Assembly: GCA_035578905.1 (NCBI GenBank)
Contig: JAQJVL010000325.1
Location: 848,198-912,197 of the forward strand
Reading direction: 5' to 3'
From: Stictocephala bisonia
Taxonomy: Eukaryota > Arthropoda > Insecta > Hemiptera > Membracidae
Length of the DNA stretch: 64,000 nt
Shown piece by piece: positions 38,256 through 51,003 of the stretch. Both the position numbers and the translations under genes were made by a program. Position 1 is the stretch's first letter; every line of letters starts with the position of its first letter. The notes beneath the pieces were generated by a model. The model saw nothing but the letters and a program-made list of their open reading frames with translations, ran no database searches and was not told the origin of the DNA.

Positions 38256-38792
38256 TTAATTTTTATGAGATGGAATCTTGACTTTAGAGATTATGTGTTA
38301 ACAATTTAAGGGAATAATAAGAAAAATAATTATACGCTCGTAGAAATACTGGAGTGACGAGTTCGAGGCACTTCTTTTATTTTATTTATAGTCTTCCCTA
38401 ATTTATAAAAACATATTACACACAATAAAGAAGTTATTATTCAATAGAAGTATAATTCAGTTCGTTTACAAAAACAATTTCAGGTTTTGGAGATTAAAAT
38501 ATTTGTATCATACAAATTGAATATTTAATTTATGTTATGAACTTTAAGAAAAAGTACTATCCACTACTGTATATTTAACTTTTTACCGACGTATAGTATT
38601 GAAAGACACGCCTCAATATTAGTGAACCATATCATGGAGAGCATTTGTTTATGATACAAACCAAAAACACTGTTCGAGTAAAATTAAAACTATCATATGA
38701 CTGGTTTCTTTTTATATTCTTGGACATTAAGGAAAGCACATTTATACATACGATTTAAACTGTTTGCTTCTAGACTTTTAAAAATAAATCGA
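38256..38792. other. AT-rich non-coding sequence before the satellite
   Basis: No features are visible. Confidence 0.5.
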
Positions 38793-41700
38793 ATTAATAT
38801 ACGTGTCAAGGATGAAGGCAATGAGTATTCAGCTAGAGTGGAGACATTAAACAAAACGTAGACAATTGTCGGCTAACAAACTGAAGAACGTGACTTGATT
38901 AACATTAATATACGTATCAAGGATGAAGGCAATGAGTATTCGGCTGGAGTGGAGACATTAAACAAAACGTAGACAATTATCGGCTAACAATCTGAAGAAC
39001 GTGACTTGATTAACATTAATATACGTGTCAAGAATGAAGGCAATGAGTATTCGGCTGGAGTGGAGACATTAAACAAAACGTAGACAATTATCGGCTAACA
39101 AACTGAAGAACGTGACTTGATTAACATTATTATACGTGTCAAGAATGAAGGCAATGAGTATTCGGCTGGAGTGGAGACATTAAACAGAACGTAGACAATT
39201 GTCGGCTAACAAACTGAAGAACGTGACTTGATTAACATTAATATACGTGTCAAGAATGAAGGCAATGAGTATTCAGCTGGAGTGGAGACATTAAACAAAA
39301 CGTAGACAATTGTCGGCTAACAAACTGAAGAACGTGACTTGATTAACATTAATATACGTGTCAAGGAATGAAGGCAATGAGTATTCGGCTGGAGTGGAGA
39401 CATTAAACAGAACGTAGACAATTATCGGCTAACAAACTGAAGAACGTGACTTGATTAACATTAATATACGTGTCAAGAATGAAGGCAATGAGTATTCGGC
39501 TGTAGTGGAGACATTAAACAGAACGTAGACAACTATCGGCTAACAAACTGAAGAACGTGACTTGATTAACATTAATATACGTGTCAAGAATGAAGGCAAT
39601 GAGTATTCGGCTGTAGTGGAGACATTAAACAGAACGTAGACAAATATCGGCTAACAATCTGAAGAACGTGACTTGATTAACATGAATATACGTATCAAGA
39701 ATGAAGGCAATGAGTATTCAGCTGGAGTGGAGACATTAAACAAAACGTAGACAATTGTCGGCTAACAAACTGAAGAACGTGACTTGATTAACATTAATAT
39801 ACGTGTCAAGGATGAAGGCAATGAGTATTCAGCTGGAGTGGAGACATTAAACAGAACGTAGACAATTATCGGCTAACAATCTGAAGAAAGTGACTTGATT
39901 AACATTAATATACGTGTCAAGGATGAAGGTAATGAGTATTCAGCTGGAGTGGAGACATTAAACAGAACGTAGACAATTATCGGCTAACAATCTGAAGAAA
40001 GTGACTTGATTAACATTAATATACGTATCAAGGATGAAGGCAATGAGTATTCAGCTGGAGTGGAGACATTGAACAAAACATAGACAATTGTCGGCTAACA
40101 AACTGAAGAACGTGACTTGATTAACATTAATATACGTGTCAAGAATAAAGGCAATGAGTATTCAGCTGGAGTGGAGACATTAAACAAAACGTAGACAATT
40201 GTCGGCTAACAATCTGAAGAACGTGACTTGATTAACATTAATATACGTATCAAGAATGAAGGCAATGAGTATTCGGCTGGAGTGGAGACATTAAACAAAA
40301 AGTAGACAATTGTCGGCTAACAATCTGAAGAACGTGACTTGATTAACATTAATATACGTATCAAGAATGAAGGCATGAGTATTCGGATGGAGTGGAGACA
40401 TTAAACAGAATGTAGACAATTATCGGCTAACAATCTGAAGAAAGTGAATTGATTAACATTAATATACGTGTCAAGGATGAAGGCAATGAGTATTCGGCTG
40501 GAGTGGAGACATTAAACAAAAAGTAGACAATTGTCGGCTAACAATCTGAAGAACGTGACTTGATTAACATTAATATACGTATCAAGAATGAAGGCAATGA
40601 GTATTCGGCTGGAGTGGAGACATTAAACAGAACGTAGACAATTATCGGCTAACAATCTGAAGAAAGTGACTTGATTAACATTTATATACGTGTCAAGAAT
40701 GAAGGCAATGAGTATTCAGCTGGAGTGGAGACATTAAACAAAAAGTAGACAATTGTCGGCTAACAATCTGAAGAACGTGACTTGATTAACATTAATATAC
40801 GTATCAAGAATGAAGGCAATGAGTATTCGGCTGGAGTGGAGACATTAAACAAAAAGTAGACAATTGTCGGCTAACAATCTGAAGAACGTGACTTGATTAA
40901 CATTAATATACGTATCAAGAATGAAGGCAATGAGTATTCGGCTGGAGTGGAGACATTAAACAGAACGTAGACAATTATCGGCTAACAATCTGAAGAAAGT
41001 GACTTGATTAACATTTATATACGTATCAAGAATGAAGGCAATGAGTATTCGGCTGGAGTGGAGACATTAAACAGAACGTAGACAATTATCGGCTAACAAT
41101 CTGAAGAAAGTGACTTGATTAACATTAATATACGTGTCAAGAATGAAGGCAATGAGTATTCAGCTGGAGTGGAGACACTAAACAAAAAGTAGACAATTGT
41201 CGGCTAACAATCTGAAGAACGTGACTTGATAAACATTAATATACGTATCAAGAATGAAGGCAATGAGTATTCGGCTGGAGTGGAGACATTAAACAGAACG
41301 TAGACAATTATCGGCTAACAAACTGAAGAAAGTGACTTGATTAACATTAATATACGTGTCAAGGATGAAGGCAATGAGTATTCGGCTGGAGTGGAGACAT
41401 TAAACAGAACGTAGACAATTATCGGCTAACAATCTGAAGAAAGTGACTTGAATAACATTAACATACGTGTCATGGATAAAGGTAATGAGTATTCAGCTGG
41501 AGTGGAGACATTAAACAAAACGTAGACAATTATCGGCTAACAATCTGAAGAAAGTGACTTGATTAACATTAACATACGTGTCAAGGATGAAGGCAATGAG
41601 TATTCAGCTGGAGTAGAGACATTGAACAAAACATAGACAATTGTCGGCTAACAAACTGAAAAACGTGACTTGATTAACATTAATATACGTGTCAAGGATG

Positions 41701-43345
41701 AAGGCAATGAGTATTCAGCTGGAGTGGAGACATTAAACAAAAAGTAGACAATTTTCGGCTAACAAACTGAAGAACGTGACTTGATTAACATTAATATACG
41801 TATCAAGGATGAAGGTAATGAGTATTCAGCTGGAGTGGAGACATTAAACAAAACGTAGACAATTGTCGGCTAACAAACTGAAGAACGTGACTTGATTAAC
41901 ATTAATATACGTGTCAAGGATGAAGGTAATGAGTATTCAGCTGGAGTGGAGACATTAAACAGAACGTAGACAATTGTCGGCTAACAAACTGAAGAACGTG
42001 ACTTGATTAACATTAATATACGTGTCAAGGATGAAGGTAATGAGTATTCAGCTGGAGTGGAGACATTAAACAAAACGTAGACAATTGTCGGCTAACAAAC
42101 TGAAGAACGTGACTTGATTAACATTAATATACGTGTCAAGAATAAAGGCAATGAGTATTCAGCTGGAGTGGAGACATTAAACAAAAAGTAGACAATTTTA
42201 GGCTAACAAACTGAAGAACGTAACTTGATTAACATTAATATACGTGTCAAGAATGAAGGCAATGAGTATTCAGCTGGAGTGGAGACATTAAACAAAACGT
42301 AGACAATTTTCGGCTAACAAACTGAAGAACGTAACTTGATTAACATTAATATACGTGTCAAGAATGAAGGCAATGAGTATTCAGCTGGAGTGGAGACATT
42401 AAAAAAAAGTAGACAATTTTCGGCTAACAAACTGAAGAACGTAACTTGATTAACATAATATACGTGTCAAGAATGAAGGCAATGAGTATTCAGCTGGAGT
42501 GGAGACATTAAACAGAACGTAGACAATTGTCGGCTAACAAACTGAAGAACGTAACTTGATTAACATTAATATACGTGTCAAGAATGAAGGCAATGAGTAT
42601 TCAGCTGGAGTGGAGACATTAAACAAAACGTAGACAATTTTTGGCTAACAAACTGAAGAACGTAACTTGATTAACATTAATATACGTGTCAAGAATGAAG
42701 GCAATGAGTATTCAGCTGGAGTGGAGACATTAATCAAAACGTAGACAATTGTCGGCTAACAAACTGAAGAACGTAACTTGATTAACATTAATATACGTGT
42801 CAAGAATGAAGGCAATGAGTATTCAGCTGGAGTGGAGACATTAAACAGAACGTAGACAATTGTAGGCTAACAAACTGAAGAACGTGACTTGATTAACATT
42901 AATATACGTGTCAAGAATGAAGGCAATGAGTATTCAGCTGGAGTGGAGACATTAAACAAAACGTAGACAATTGTCGGCTAACAAACTGAAGAACGTGACT
43001 TGATTAACATTAATATACGTGTCAAGAATGAAGGCAATGAGTATTCAGCTGGAGTGGAGACATTAAACAAAACGTAGACAATTGTCGGCTAACAAACTGA
43101 AGAACGTGACTTGATTAACATTAATATACGTGTCAAGGATGAAGGCAATGAGTATTCAGCTGGAGTGGAGACATTAAACAAAACGTAGACAAATGTCGGC
43201 TAACAAACAGAAGAACGTGACTTGATTAACAGTTTTTTATATACGTGTCTAGGATGAAGGCAATGAGTATTCAGCTGGAGTGGAGACATTAAACAAAAAG
43301 TAGACAATTGTTGGCTAACAAACTGAAGAACGTGACTTGATTAAC
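38793..43345. repeat. 111-bp satellite array (about 41 units)
   Basis: The block GGCAATGAGTATTC recurs every 111 bp from 38817 onward. A unit runs ATTAATATACGTGTCAAG, GATGAAGGCAATGAGTATTC, AGCTGGAGTGGAGACATTAA, ACAAAACGTAGACAATTGTC, GGCTAACAAACTGAAGAACG, TGACTTGATTAAC. Units contain stop codons in all frames I checked and no long frame crosses them. Differences are mostly point changes at recurrent diagnostic sites (AAAACG/AAAAAG/AGAACG, GTCGG/ATCGG, AAACTG/AATCTG, AACGTG/AAAGTG). The last two units change the boundary to AACAGTTTTTT. Flanks are ordinary AT-rich sequence. Confidence 0.97.
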
Positions 43346-43639
43346 AGTTTTTTCTGATTGAATGCTGGTTACCGGAATTTGTCTCGCTTTAAATAGAAAA
43401 TCAACAATATGTCACTCGATATTTACTAGATATGTAACGATGTTTACTTATTTTTATTACAAATAAATAAATACAGTAGTAAATTATACATAACATCAGC
43501 TGTTCTAAATTAGATAAAAACTGCATACAGTGTAAATTGAAAGATTGTTGCACATTTTGATTATATAATCAAACTCAATATTATGACCAGGGAAGGGATG
43601 GGCACAGCTAGTTTCTATATAAATATAGAAAATATAATA
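43346..43639. other. AT-rich sequence after the satellite
   Basis: Nothing is recognised in this stretch. Confidence 0.5.
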
Positions 43640-43690
43640 CCATGATGACCTTTTTCGGTAAAATACGTTTACCATCCTCAGACCAAGAGG
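43640..43690 (-). ncRNA. Hammerhead-ribozyme-like core, solitary
   Basis: On the minus strand: CCTCTTGGT, then CTGAGGA (43681-43675), one T, stem II GGTAAA-CGTAT-TTTACC (6 bp), GAAA, a two-step stem III (A-U plus an A-G mismatch around a 2-nt loop), then GTC (43649-43647), the classical cleavage triplet. ATCATGG follows and pairs with CTTGGT as stem I (T-A, G-T, G-C, T-A, mismatch, C-G). Spacing from GAAA to the cleavage base is identical to the cores near 12.1/12.5 kb and 15.0/15.2 kb. Unlike those it is not in an obvious foldback. Confidence 0.5.
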
Positions 43691-44200
43691 ATTAACAAAA
43701 GAATGAACATAGTTCTGAATCTTGCTACTTTTGTAGTAAAATTGTTACGGTCCAGAAACTCTTGATGGTTGAGTACAATTAACAAAATGTTCACTTCTGA
43801 CATTTATAGGATAAATAATATTATTTTTTGAAAGTACAAATGAAAAACCATACAGGAATGAAATCATTCAATTCATTCATATGTTTCTCACGACCCTTAT
43901 TGTTTTCTTTGAAATATAAAATTATTCAATACGTGCATAACCATACCCTTACTACACATTTAAATAACTACACTTTCATACATTTAATTTAAACTGTCGC
44001 TACAATTCCCTTTGTATACAAAGCAGCATTTTATCTTTTAAAACAGCATTCAATTATTTCAAAGGCTTCTGTTTTTTTTTCAAACACCTTTTTCAAATGT
44101 CAAAGTTCCTTAAAAAAAATGTTTTGTGAATTTTGATTTAATTTTGTTCTGTTGTATAATTTATTCAACAAATTATGTTAAGCTGTAAGTTTTTTAAAAT

Positions 44201-44231
<31 letters not shown>

Positions 44232-45282
44232 TTATATATTTATTTATATATATATATCAACAAGGAACATAATGAATATATATTATAATATTTCCACAAA
44301 TGTTATGTGTTATGAACCATGTTTCAACTATTACAAGAACCATGAATGACATGATATTATTTGACTAAAGACATGTTTTAATTTACTCGTAACAGGTTTC
44401 TCACAATGTTTATAATCAGAAACCTGAGGCAAATGCTCTGAAAAATCTCATAACGTTGAGTTAGTAAGTGTTTTTTTTTTTTTTTTTTTTTTTAGGCAAG
44501 ACAACAATAACACGTGTTTCATCCTACATCAGCTTTAATTACTTTATTTTTATAGTACTATCGAATTTTATAGTACTACTAGTAATATCAAATTTGAATA
44601 TTTTGTATGAATATAAGTTCTCATTGTTTTGATATCGTCCCTAATTCCTTAGTTAGAAAAAGTGGTCATAAATAGTTCACGACTAAACTTTACAATTGCA
44701 ACATCAACATTACTTAAATATTTGTATTGCTTCTAAATATGCTGTAAAATATGTGAACGTTGATAAATAAATAATTTAATTAGTTAAATTTTTTACGCAA
44801 GGTATTAGATATAATCTAAATAAATAATTTATAATTCTGAGTATATTTTAACCAATCAATAACAATATATTAAACAGTTTAAGAATGATTTTTATATACT
44901 ATGCTTTCATACAGAACTGTAACATTTCAGCACATTCTTTTTTACTGCCAAATACAAGCATTTTATTCGGGCCTTTATTTTAATTCGGGCCACTTTATAC
45001 CTCTATAAACATTTTATTCGGGCCTTTTAGGAAAGGTATTATGAAAAAAAACAGCTTTTATATTCCTTCCGTGCTCTCCTAGGTAATTATTTTATGTTTG
45101 TTAAAACTTACATATTTATACTTAAGACGGCGAACGACAAGAACTGAGTGAATACGGATGTAGAATTAGTGTATATGAGCAAACTTGTTCATTGTTTAAA
45201 ACTAAGGCCGACTATTCCTTTGAAAGTATCATTACATTATAGCATATTGACAAATGAACAATCGTTGGTTATTAATAATAAT
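43691..45282. other. AT-rich non-coding sequence with simple repeats
   Basis: A (TA)n-like tract lies at about 44197-44260 and a pure T run at 44471-44493. TTTATTCGGGCC and close variants recur at about 44960-45030. No gene is seen. Confidence 0.6.
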
Positions 45283-45499
45283 AATAATAAAACTTTTATT
45301 GCATTAGGACAATTATAAACATTGTATTGCAAAAGTCATATTTTTTAATAATTTGCCATCCATTCTAACAATTCACCCTTTCAAACATACATATATTGAC
45401 AGACACCCAAATTCCCACTCATCGCCAATTGAACCTCTTCAACTTCACTTGTGTTATTGATTTTCCCCCTCCGAGTTATGTGCAAAGAATTCGTCTATA

Positions 45500-48340
45500 C
45501 TATAAAATGCTTTTTTGAAAGAAACTTCTTGAGACGACTCTTGAACGCCTTGGGCGTTGTAGCACTTTTGATAAATTCTGGTAACTTGTTGACTATACGA
45601 ACGCCCATCTGTGAAGGCAGGCGTTCATAAACTACCGTTCTATGACGACCAGTTCGGTAGTTGTCCCTGCCTCTAGTGTCGTATGTATGTATATTCTCTG
45701 GCCTCTTGTGATTAGTAGTCTTGTACCTACCATATGTAGCAGTCTCAAGAATGTAGAGGCAAGGGTAATGTCAATATATTTAACTCTTTGAATTTTTGGC
45801 CTGCACGACTCTCTTAAATTCATTTTTTAGGATGATTCTAACTGCCATTTTTTGAATTCTATAATATTCTGTCAAAGTTAGTGTTGGAACATCTTCCCCA
45901 TAGCACTAATCCATAGGTAATATGAGGGTAGATCAACCCGTAATAAGCGTCATCAGTAACTGAGTTGGGCAGAATTTAGCTAAATTTCTCAAAGCATAAA
46001 TGCCTGATGATAACTTTTTTACACAAATTTTCGACGTGGACATTCCAAGTCGCCCTCGATCTAGGTGCATTCCAAGGAATTTAGTTGAATTTTGTCTTTA
46101 ATTTCAGTTTCATTTATTATGACCGTCGGACCTCCTTCCGAGTCCGACGCCCGCAAACAAAACTGCATACATTGCTGATTTTTCTGGATTGAATATTAAG
46201 ATTGAGTTGTTGGAAGTGCTGAATGCAATTATTTAGTTCAATAAAAGGCCCGCACTTCCCAATTGCTCATTTGAATTTCTGCGAAAGAGACAGTCGTGTC
46301 ATCAGCGTACTGCACGAGTGACCCATGCTGCAGTGTGAACCAATTTCGTTTACATAGATCAAAAATAGGAGGGGGCAAGAATTGATCCCTGCGGGACTCC
46401 ATACTTTAGGTTTTTAGATCCGGACCGTCTTCATCATATTTGAGACAATTTGTGATCTATTTTCAAGATATGACTCAAGCCCACTCGAGTGGAATTCCGC
46501 GGATTCCGTGACTATGCATTTTCTTAAGAAGAATTGTGTGGTCAACACAGTCAAAGGCCTTGGAGAGGTCCAGAAACACACTAAGTGTGGCCTTTCTATT
46601 CTCCAAGCTCTCTACAATTTTCTCAACCAAATTCACGACTGCATCGATTGTTGATCGACCCTTTCTGAATCCAAATTGATCCTTCGAAATGAGATTGTAT
46701 TTTTCTAAGAAGCTTACCATACGGGATAAGTATAGGCTTCTCAAAGACTTTACTTATTATTGGGCAAAATTGAAACAGCCCGGGGTAATTTTTGAATTGA
46801 TGCTGGATCCCCTTTTTGAAAATTGGTGTCACCTTTGCAGTTTTTAATATGGAAGGAAAATTTCCTGTGAGAAAAAGAGAGATTTATCAGATGTTCCAGA
46901 GGTTTATAAATATGGTTTGTGCATTTTTTTTAGAAGCCATGTAGACATGAAATTCACATCACTTGACTTTTTAGGTGCCAGTTCTCTAATTACTTTCTCA
47001 TCTCCTGTTCCGTAACTGGGGCCAATACCATAGAGGCTGCTGGGACTCCGTCTTAAGGGGACAGGAGTCTGGCCTCCGCTGTGAGTGTGGGTCCCTGATT
47101 AATTCCTATCGAAGAAAAGAAGGAATTGAACTCTTCTGAAATTATTTGGCCATCACAAATATGTTCATTACAAATTTCAAGTTGGATTTGTTTGTCTTTT
47201 CGTGAAACTTTATTATCAATAACCGACCAGGCGGTTTTTGAAATATTTTTTGAAGATATAATGGCTTTATTGACATCGTAGGCTTTTGCCGCCCTAATTA
47301 CTTTTTTTATACACTTTTTTTATAGTTATTAAAAAAGATTTGAAATTCAAATTTGTTGTGTCATGTGATATTTTTGAATACAATTTTATTTTTCCCTTGA
47401 AAATGAGGTATACCTTTGGTGAGTCCATTTACATTTATTGTTTTTTTGTGTTAATTTTTATTGTCTTTGCTGGGCAGTGCACATTAAAATGATAGTTTAA
47501 ACGAGTTTTGAAACTTTTCAAATTGTAACTCGACAGGATCATTTGAATTGAGAAAATTCCATCTCTCCATTTGCAACGCAGATAACAAGTGCAACAGATT
47601 TTTCGTGTCTAGTGTCCCTTATTGTTCTTTTTGATATATTCTCCCTTGCCGGTTTACAATTACTAATAATGGCTTGTTTGGCCGTAGTGATCTGCGATTG
47701 CTTGTTGACCACACTTACTTTTTATATCTGATACGTTTGTAATGATGTTATCTATTGCAGTTTTTGAAACGGTGGTGACTCTCGTGGGCTCATTAACGGA
47801 CCACTTTAGACCAAAAGACGTTAATAGATCTGATAATCGTTTTGCTATGTGGCTACTAACATCAAGCACGTCAATGTTAAAAATCTCCCATTATTATGAA
47901 TTTTGAATGTTTCTTAGTAATTGATTTAAGGATGTATGAAAACTTGAAAAGAAGTTTTCTAAATTTCCACTGGGCGACCTGTAAACCCCAATGACTGTAA
48001 GTTGGGAATATTCTTTGTTTTTAATTCAATTCCGGTGGCTTCCAGATCTTTTTCTATTATATTCTTCAACATCATTGGGGTGAAGGTTATGCCACGTTTT
48101 AACAAATATTGCAACTCCTCCACCTCGATGGATGCCTCTGCAATATGAATTGGCTTGTTCAAGATTTTTAATTTTGAAATGGTTAATATTGTTTTCATTT
48201 GAAACCGTGCTCTGTTAAAAGGAGCACATCAAGCTCCAGTTCATCATTTAACAATGTTAGTTCGTCTAATTTGTAGTTGCTATTTGTGATTTTTATGTAG
48301 CAAAACGATTCTATTATTTTTTATTTGTTTTTGTCTGAAT
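45500..48340 (-). pseudogene. LINE ORF2: endonuclease and reverse transcriptase, frameshifted
   Basis: Would nick target DNA and copy the element's RNA at the nick. Endonuclease signatures on the minus strand, in several frames: DVLLLTEHGF (about 48.25 kb, catalytic Glu), CRGIHRGGGVAIFVK (about 48.1 kb), VIGVYRSPSGN, a decayed GDFN motif reading EIFN, and AIADHYGQ with the catalytic His (about 47.7 kb). Reverse transcriptase: VTPIFKKG (about 46.83 kb), [22 protein letters not shown] (about 46.54-46.58 kb, first catalytic Asp), VPQGS (46397-46383) and YADD (46309-46298). The C-terminal tail with NYRTGRHRTVVYERLP and NKLPEFIKS lies at 45.55-45.66 kb. The longest uninterrupted piece is only about 89 codons, so this is an old insertion. 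Confidence 0.93.
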
Positions 48341-48589
48341 AGCGAATTTTGAAGACAGTGGCTTGAGTCAAATTAATTTAGCTCGGAAGTTTGAAGAGGT
48401 GTCCCTAAAAAAAATTGTTCTATTTGTTTTACTGGGGTTGGGATCTACACTACTATCACAAATTAATAAATGTCTATATGATAAGTTCTGTCTGACTGCT
48501 TCGGCGAAGGTCTCGTATGGAAGGGTGGTTGGGCTGGATGGTGGCGTCTCTGTATTAGAAGAGTGCCCATTGCGTGAGGACGGCCGCTT

Positions 48590-50327
48590 GTAGTGGAGGC
48601 AAACAGGCTAACTTCTCCATTAAGAGTTCGGCCAGTAGACGTTTTCCACTCTTTCTCAGGTGCATGCCGTGGGCAGTGTAGTGTTTCCGGCCGATGCTGC
48701 CATATCCAGCTATTCTATACCTTCATGACGACTGCAAACTTCTTCCATGTAGTGGTTTACTTCATAGACAGCCAAGTGAATGGGACTGGTGGCTAGGAAG
48801 ATCGTGTCTTGGGTGGTAGGGAACAAACGATAGCATTTGACGTCTTTCTATATGTTTTGATGATTCCCTCAAAGTGTTTAAATATATAGTTCTGTCCTTC
48901 CCGCCGCCACGTCGTTGGTCCCGGCGAGTAGCACTACACAGCTGGTATTGGATTCGGCTGTTCCCACAGAGGTGGGTATTATGTTCAGTAGCCCAGCTCC
49001 AGGCTTGCAGAAGCCGGTGATCGTGGTCTTCTGGGAAGTCCTCTCAGACATCAGTGCCGCAAGGCTTCTAGCGTGGCTGTCGCCAACCACTGATACATTG
49101 GAGAATGGTATGTTTGTATATGGTTTATTTTGGGCAGTAATTGTTCTATTTATTGTTGTTTTTTGTTTGTATGAATTTTTACAGGATAAAATTGTTGTAA
49201 TTTTGTTTGTTTTATTATTTTTTGATTTTGGTACTCTGCGATAACTAATGGTTTTAAATTCAGTTTCGTCAGGAATATGAGTGTCATTCTGGAGTATTTC
49301 ATAGCTGTTGTGTAGGGGAATTGAAGATGTTGACGTAGAGGTAGGGTTAGAAGTATCATTTAGATTGATTTGACGTTGGAGGCTCTTAATTTCGCTCTGA
49401 TATATTTCAATTTTGTTATACTGTGTAATATTATCTTCCTCCAAGTCCTTTATTTGTTTATTTTTTGATTTTATATCCTCCTCCAAGCCTCTTAAGGAAC
49501 TTATCATATTTTTGGTTTCTTCCTGTAGTATGTCATATTTTTCTTGTAAATAATAATTCTTCACCTCGAGTTCTGTTATTTTTGTATTTAATATCATTTA
49601 CATTCCTTTGGAGGATAGCTTTTTCTGCTATCGTACAGTTTATTTTTTCTATGGAAATTTGGTCTTCTTTTAATTTAGTTGTAAGGTCGCACTGTACAGC
49701 ACAATCGGTGATGGGGGGAAAGGCATTTTCTTCAGACGATAGGGTCGCTTTGTTTCCATAACTGCAGTTTTCATTTGCGAGTTCCGGTTTTAAGACTACA
49801 TTAGATAGTGGTGCATGGAATACGCTGTTAGTGAATTGAAGCAATCTCTGGTCTGATTCTATTGAGTGGTCCAAGATGAGGCGCCGCTCTTCACGTAGGT
49901 CCACCAGTTCTTTCTTGAGCGCGTCATTCTCGGCCAACAAATCTAAGGGTTCATTGTGGGTACATGGAATACACCGTTGATTTTGTGTTGTTGAGGCTGT
50001 GTGGACTGCCTGGTCCAGAATGTTTGCCTTTGCTCTAGGAGAAACATCTTTGAATATGGGAGTAGAGGCCTCAGGAATCTGTTTATTCTTAAGTGATATT
50101 GGTGGTGTCATAGCTCTCATTGTAACCGGATGTTGTCCGGTATGTATCTCGCTAGCTGTATATATAACCTCTTTTTTTCTATCTGTTCGTATAGATGCCT
50201 TATAACTTCTGCCCAGGCAACGCCAAACAATATCCCCACTCTTTACAGAGTAAGTCTCTCTATATTTGTGGTTATTATAAAGTATTGTATCTTTTCCTAT
50301 TTTTGATACTTCCAGAGTAAAGGACAT
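48590..50327 (-). pseudogene. LINE ORF1: FLYWCH-like, coiled coil, SGNH esterase, broken
   Basis: The start codon at 50327 gives MSFTLEV, then a FLYWCH-like zinc-finger segment (residues about 10-65) with LYNNHKY, WRC and ASIRTD. One metal-binding Cys appears as Tyr in RSYKAS. Coiled-coil sequence follows (AENDALKKELVDLREERR). A one-base frameshift near 49590-49600 moves the reading frame; the second segment continues as a coiled coil and then an SGNH hydrolase domain with GDSH, KPGAGL and GTND (49597-48878). A stop at 48880-48878 and further frame changes interrupt the rest, but HYTAHGMHLRKSGKRLLAEL, containing the C-terminal catalytic His block, is readable near 48.63 kb. ORF1 proteins with this esterase are known from CR1-type LINEs. 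The role is presumed RNA binding and particle formation. Confidence 0.88.
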
Positions 50328-50340
50328 GATGAGTCTCCGA

Positions 50341-50549
50341 TTTCCAGTAATATTATGATACAGATATACACATATATATTTATATTAATACTATATAAGC
50401 ATTATTATTAACTGTACCTAGATAAAATAGGAATCATTGATGTGTTGCTATATAGTTTATAATAATAAAAAAACAGTGAACGTGAGGATTCGTCCTAATG
50501 TGGGGGTTTAAATTAGCAATGAACTATTGAGCAAAAAGTAACAGTCGGC
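50341..50549. other. AT-rich flank of the LINE
   Basis: Short AT-rich sequence between the LINE 5' end and the SINE cluster. No feature is visible. Confidence 0.45.
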
Positions 50550-50622
50550 CCCTGGATTGGAACCTATGCCTTATAGATGAGATTAATTCAAGAAGTAACG
50601 TCGTTGCCCTTCAGCCACAGAA
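50550..50622 (-). mobile_element. tRNA-derived SINE head
   Basis: On the minus strand the A box TGGCTGAAGGG (50617-50607) is followed 42 bp later by the B box GGTTCCAATCC (50564-50554). Both match the pol III consensus well. The cloverleaf is not completed and no CCA-end-like 3' stem is evident, so a SINE or decayed tRNA is more likely than a working tRNA. Confidence 0.6.
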
Positions 50623-50929
50623 GCGATAAGAGAACTGGAGTCAAACTACTTGATAAGTTGCAGCGTTTTGGGTTGCGATAGCGTGGTGGCGTTGCTGTAT
50701 GTCAATTTAAGCTTGTTAATTTTGAGGTTAGTCGACAGCAAACCACAAAAATTACTTACATTGCATGTACTAACGTAATAACTAATCAAATCACTGTTTG
50801 GCCCGACGGTAAAAGTTTAGGTGAATCTAATTCACTGAGTCAATATGTTTAACGAAAGCAAAAACCCCAATAATTAACTAATAACGCTCGGGACGTCGGT
50901 ACCCACGTATTCACTGTCCGGATCATGCC

Positions 50930-51003
50930 GGCCCACTCTGATTGGGATCGAACTAAGAGCTTCAACTTCTTAAGCTGGGCTTTATCCAACTATTCCACCG
51001 ACC
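50930..51003 (-). mobile_element. tRNA-derived SINE head (second, different)
   Basis: On the minus strand TCGGTGGAATAGTTGGA (51001-50985) serves as the 5' domain with the A box, and AGTTCGATCCC (50954-50944) is a strong B box. The two are about 30 bp apart, as in a tRNA. The preceding sequence, including ACGTCGGTACCCACG around 50890-50905, may be the SINE body. Different in sequence from the head at 50550-50622. Confidence 0.65.

Larger units (their letters stand above)
45283..50340 (-). mobile_element. Near full-length non-LTR retrotransposon (CR1/Jockey-like LINE), broken
   Basis: About 5.05 kb. Read on the minus strand, from high to low coordinates: an ORF1 with FLYWCH-like, coiled-coil and SGNH-esterase segments, then an ORF2 with AP-type endonuclease and reverse transcriptase, then a 3' end of AATAAAAG and a short (TTA)n tail. 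No LTRs are present. The 3' microsatellite tail, the HNYRTGRH-type C-terminal region and the ORF1 esterase point to the CR1/Jockey group of arthropod LINEs, but I cannot fix the clade by eye. Both ORFs carry multiple stops and frameshifts, so it cannot move by itself. I could not identify target-site duplications. Confidence 0.93.

Noticed and set aside
38793..43345. Hammerhead ribozyme within the 111-bp satellite (each unit has CTGAAGA)
   Set aside because: No GAAA or stem II follows CTGAAGA at usable spacing in the units inspected.
48363..50205. Plus-strand frames of 67-109 codons opposite the LINE ORF1
   Set aside because: Antisense shadows of the LINE coding sequence.
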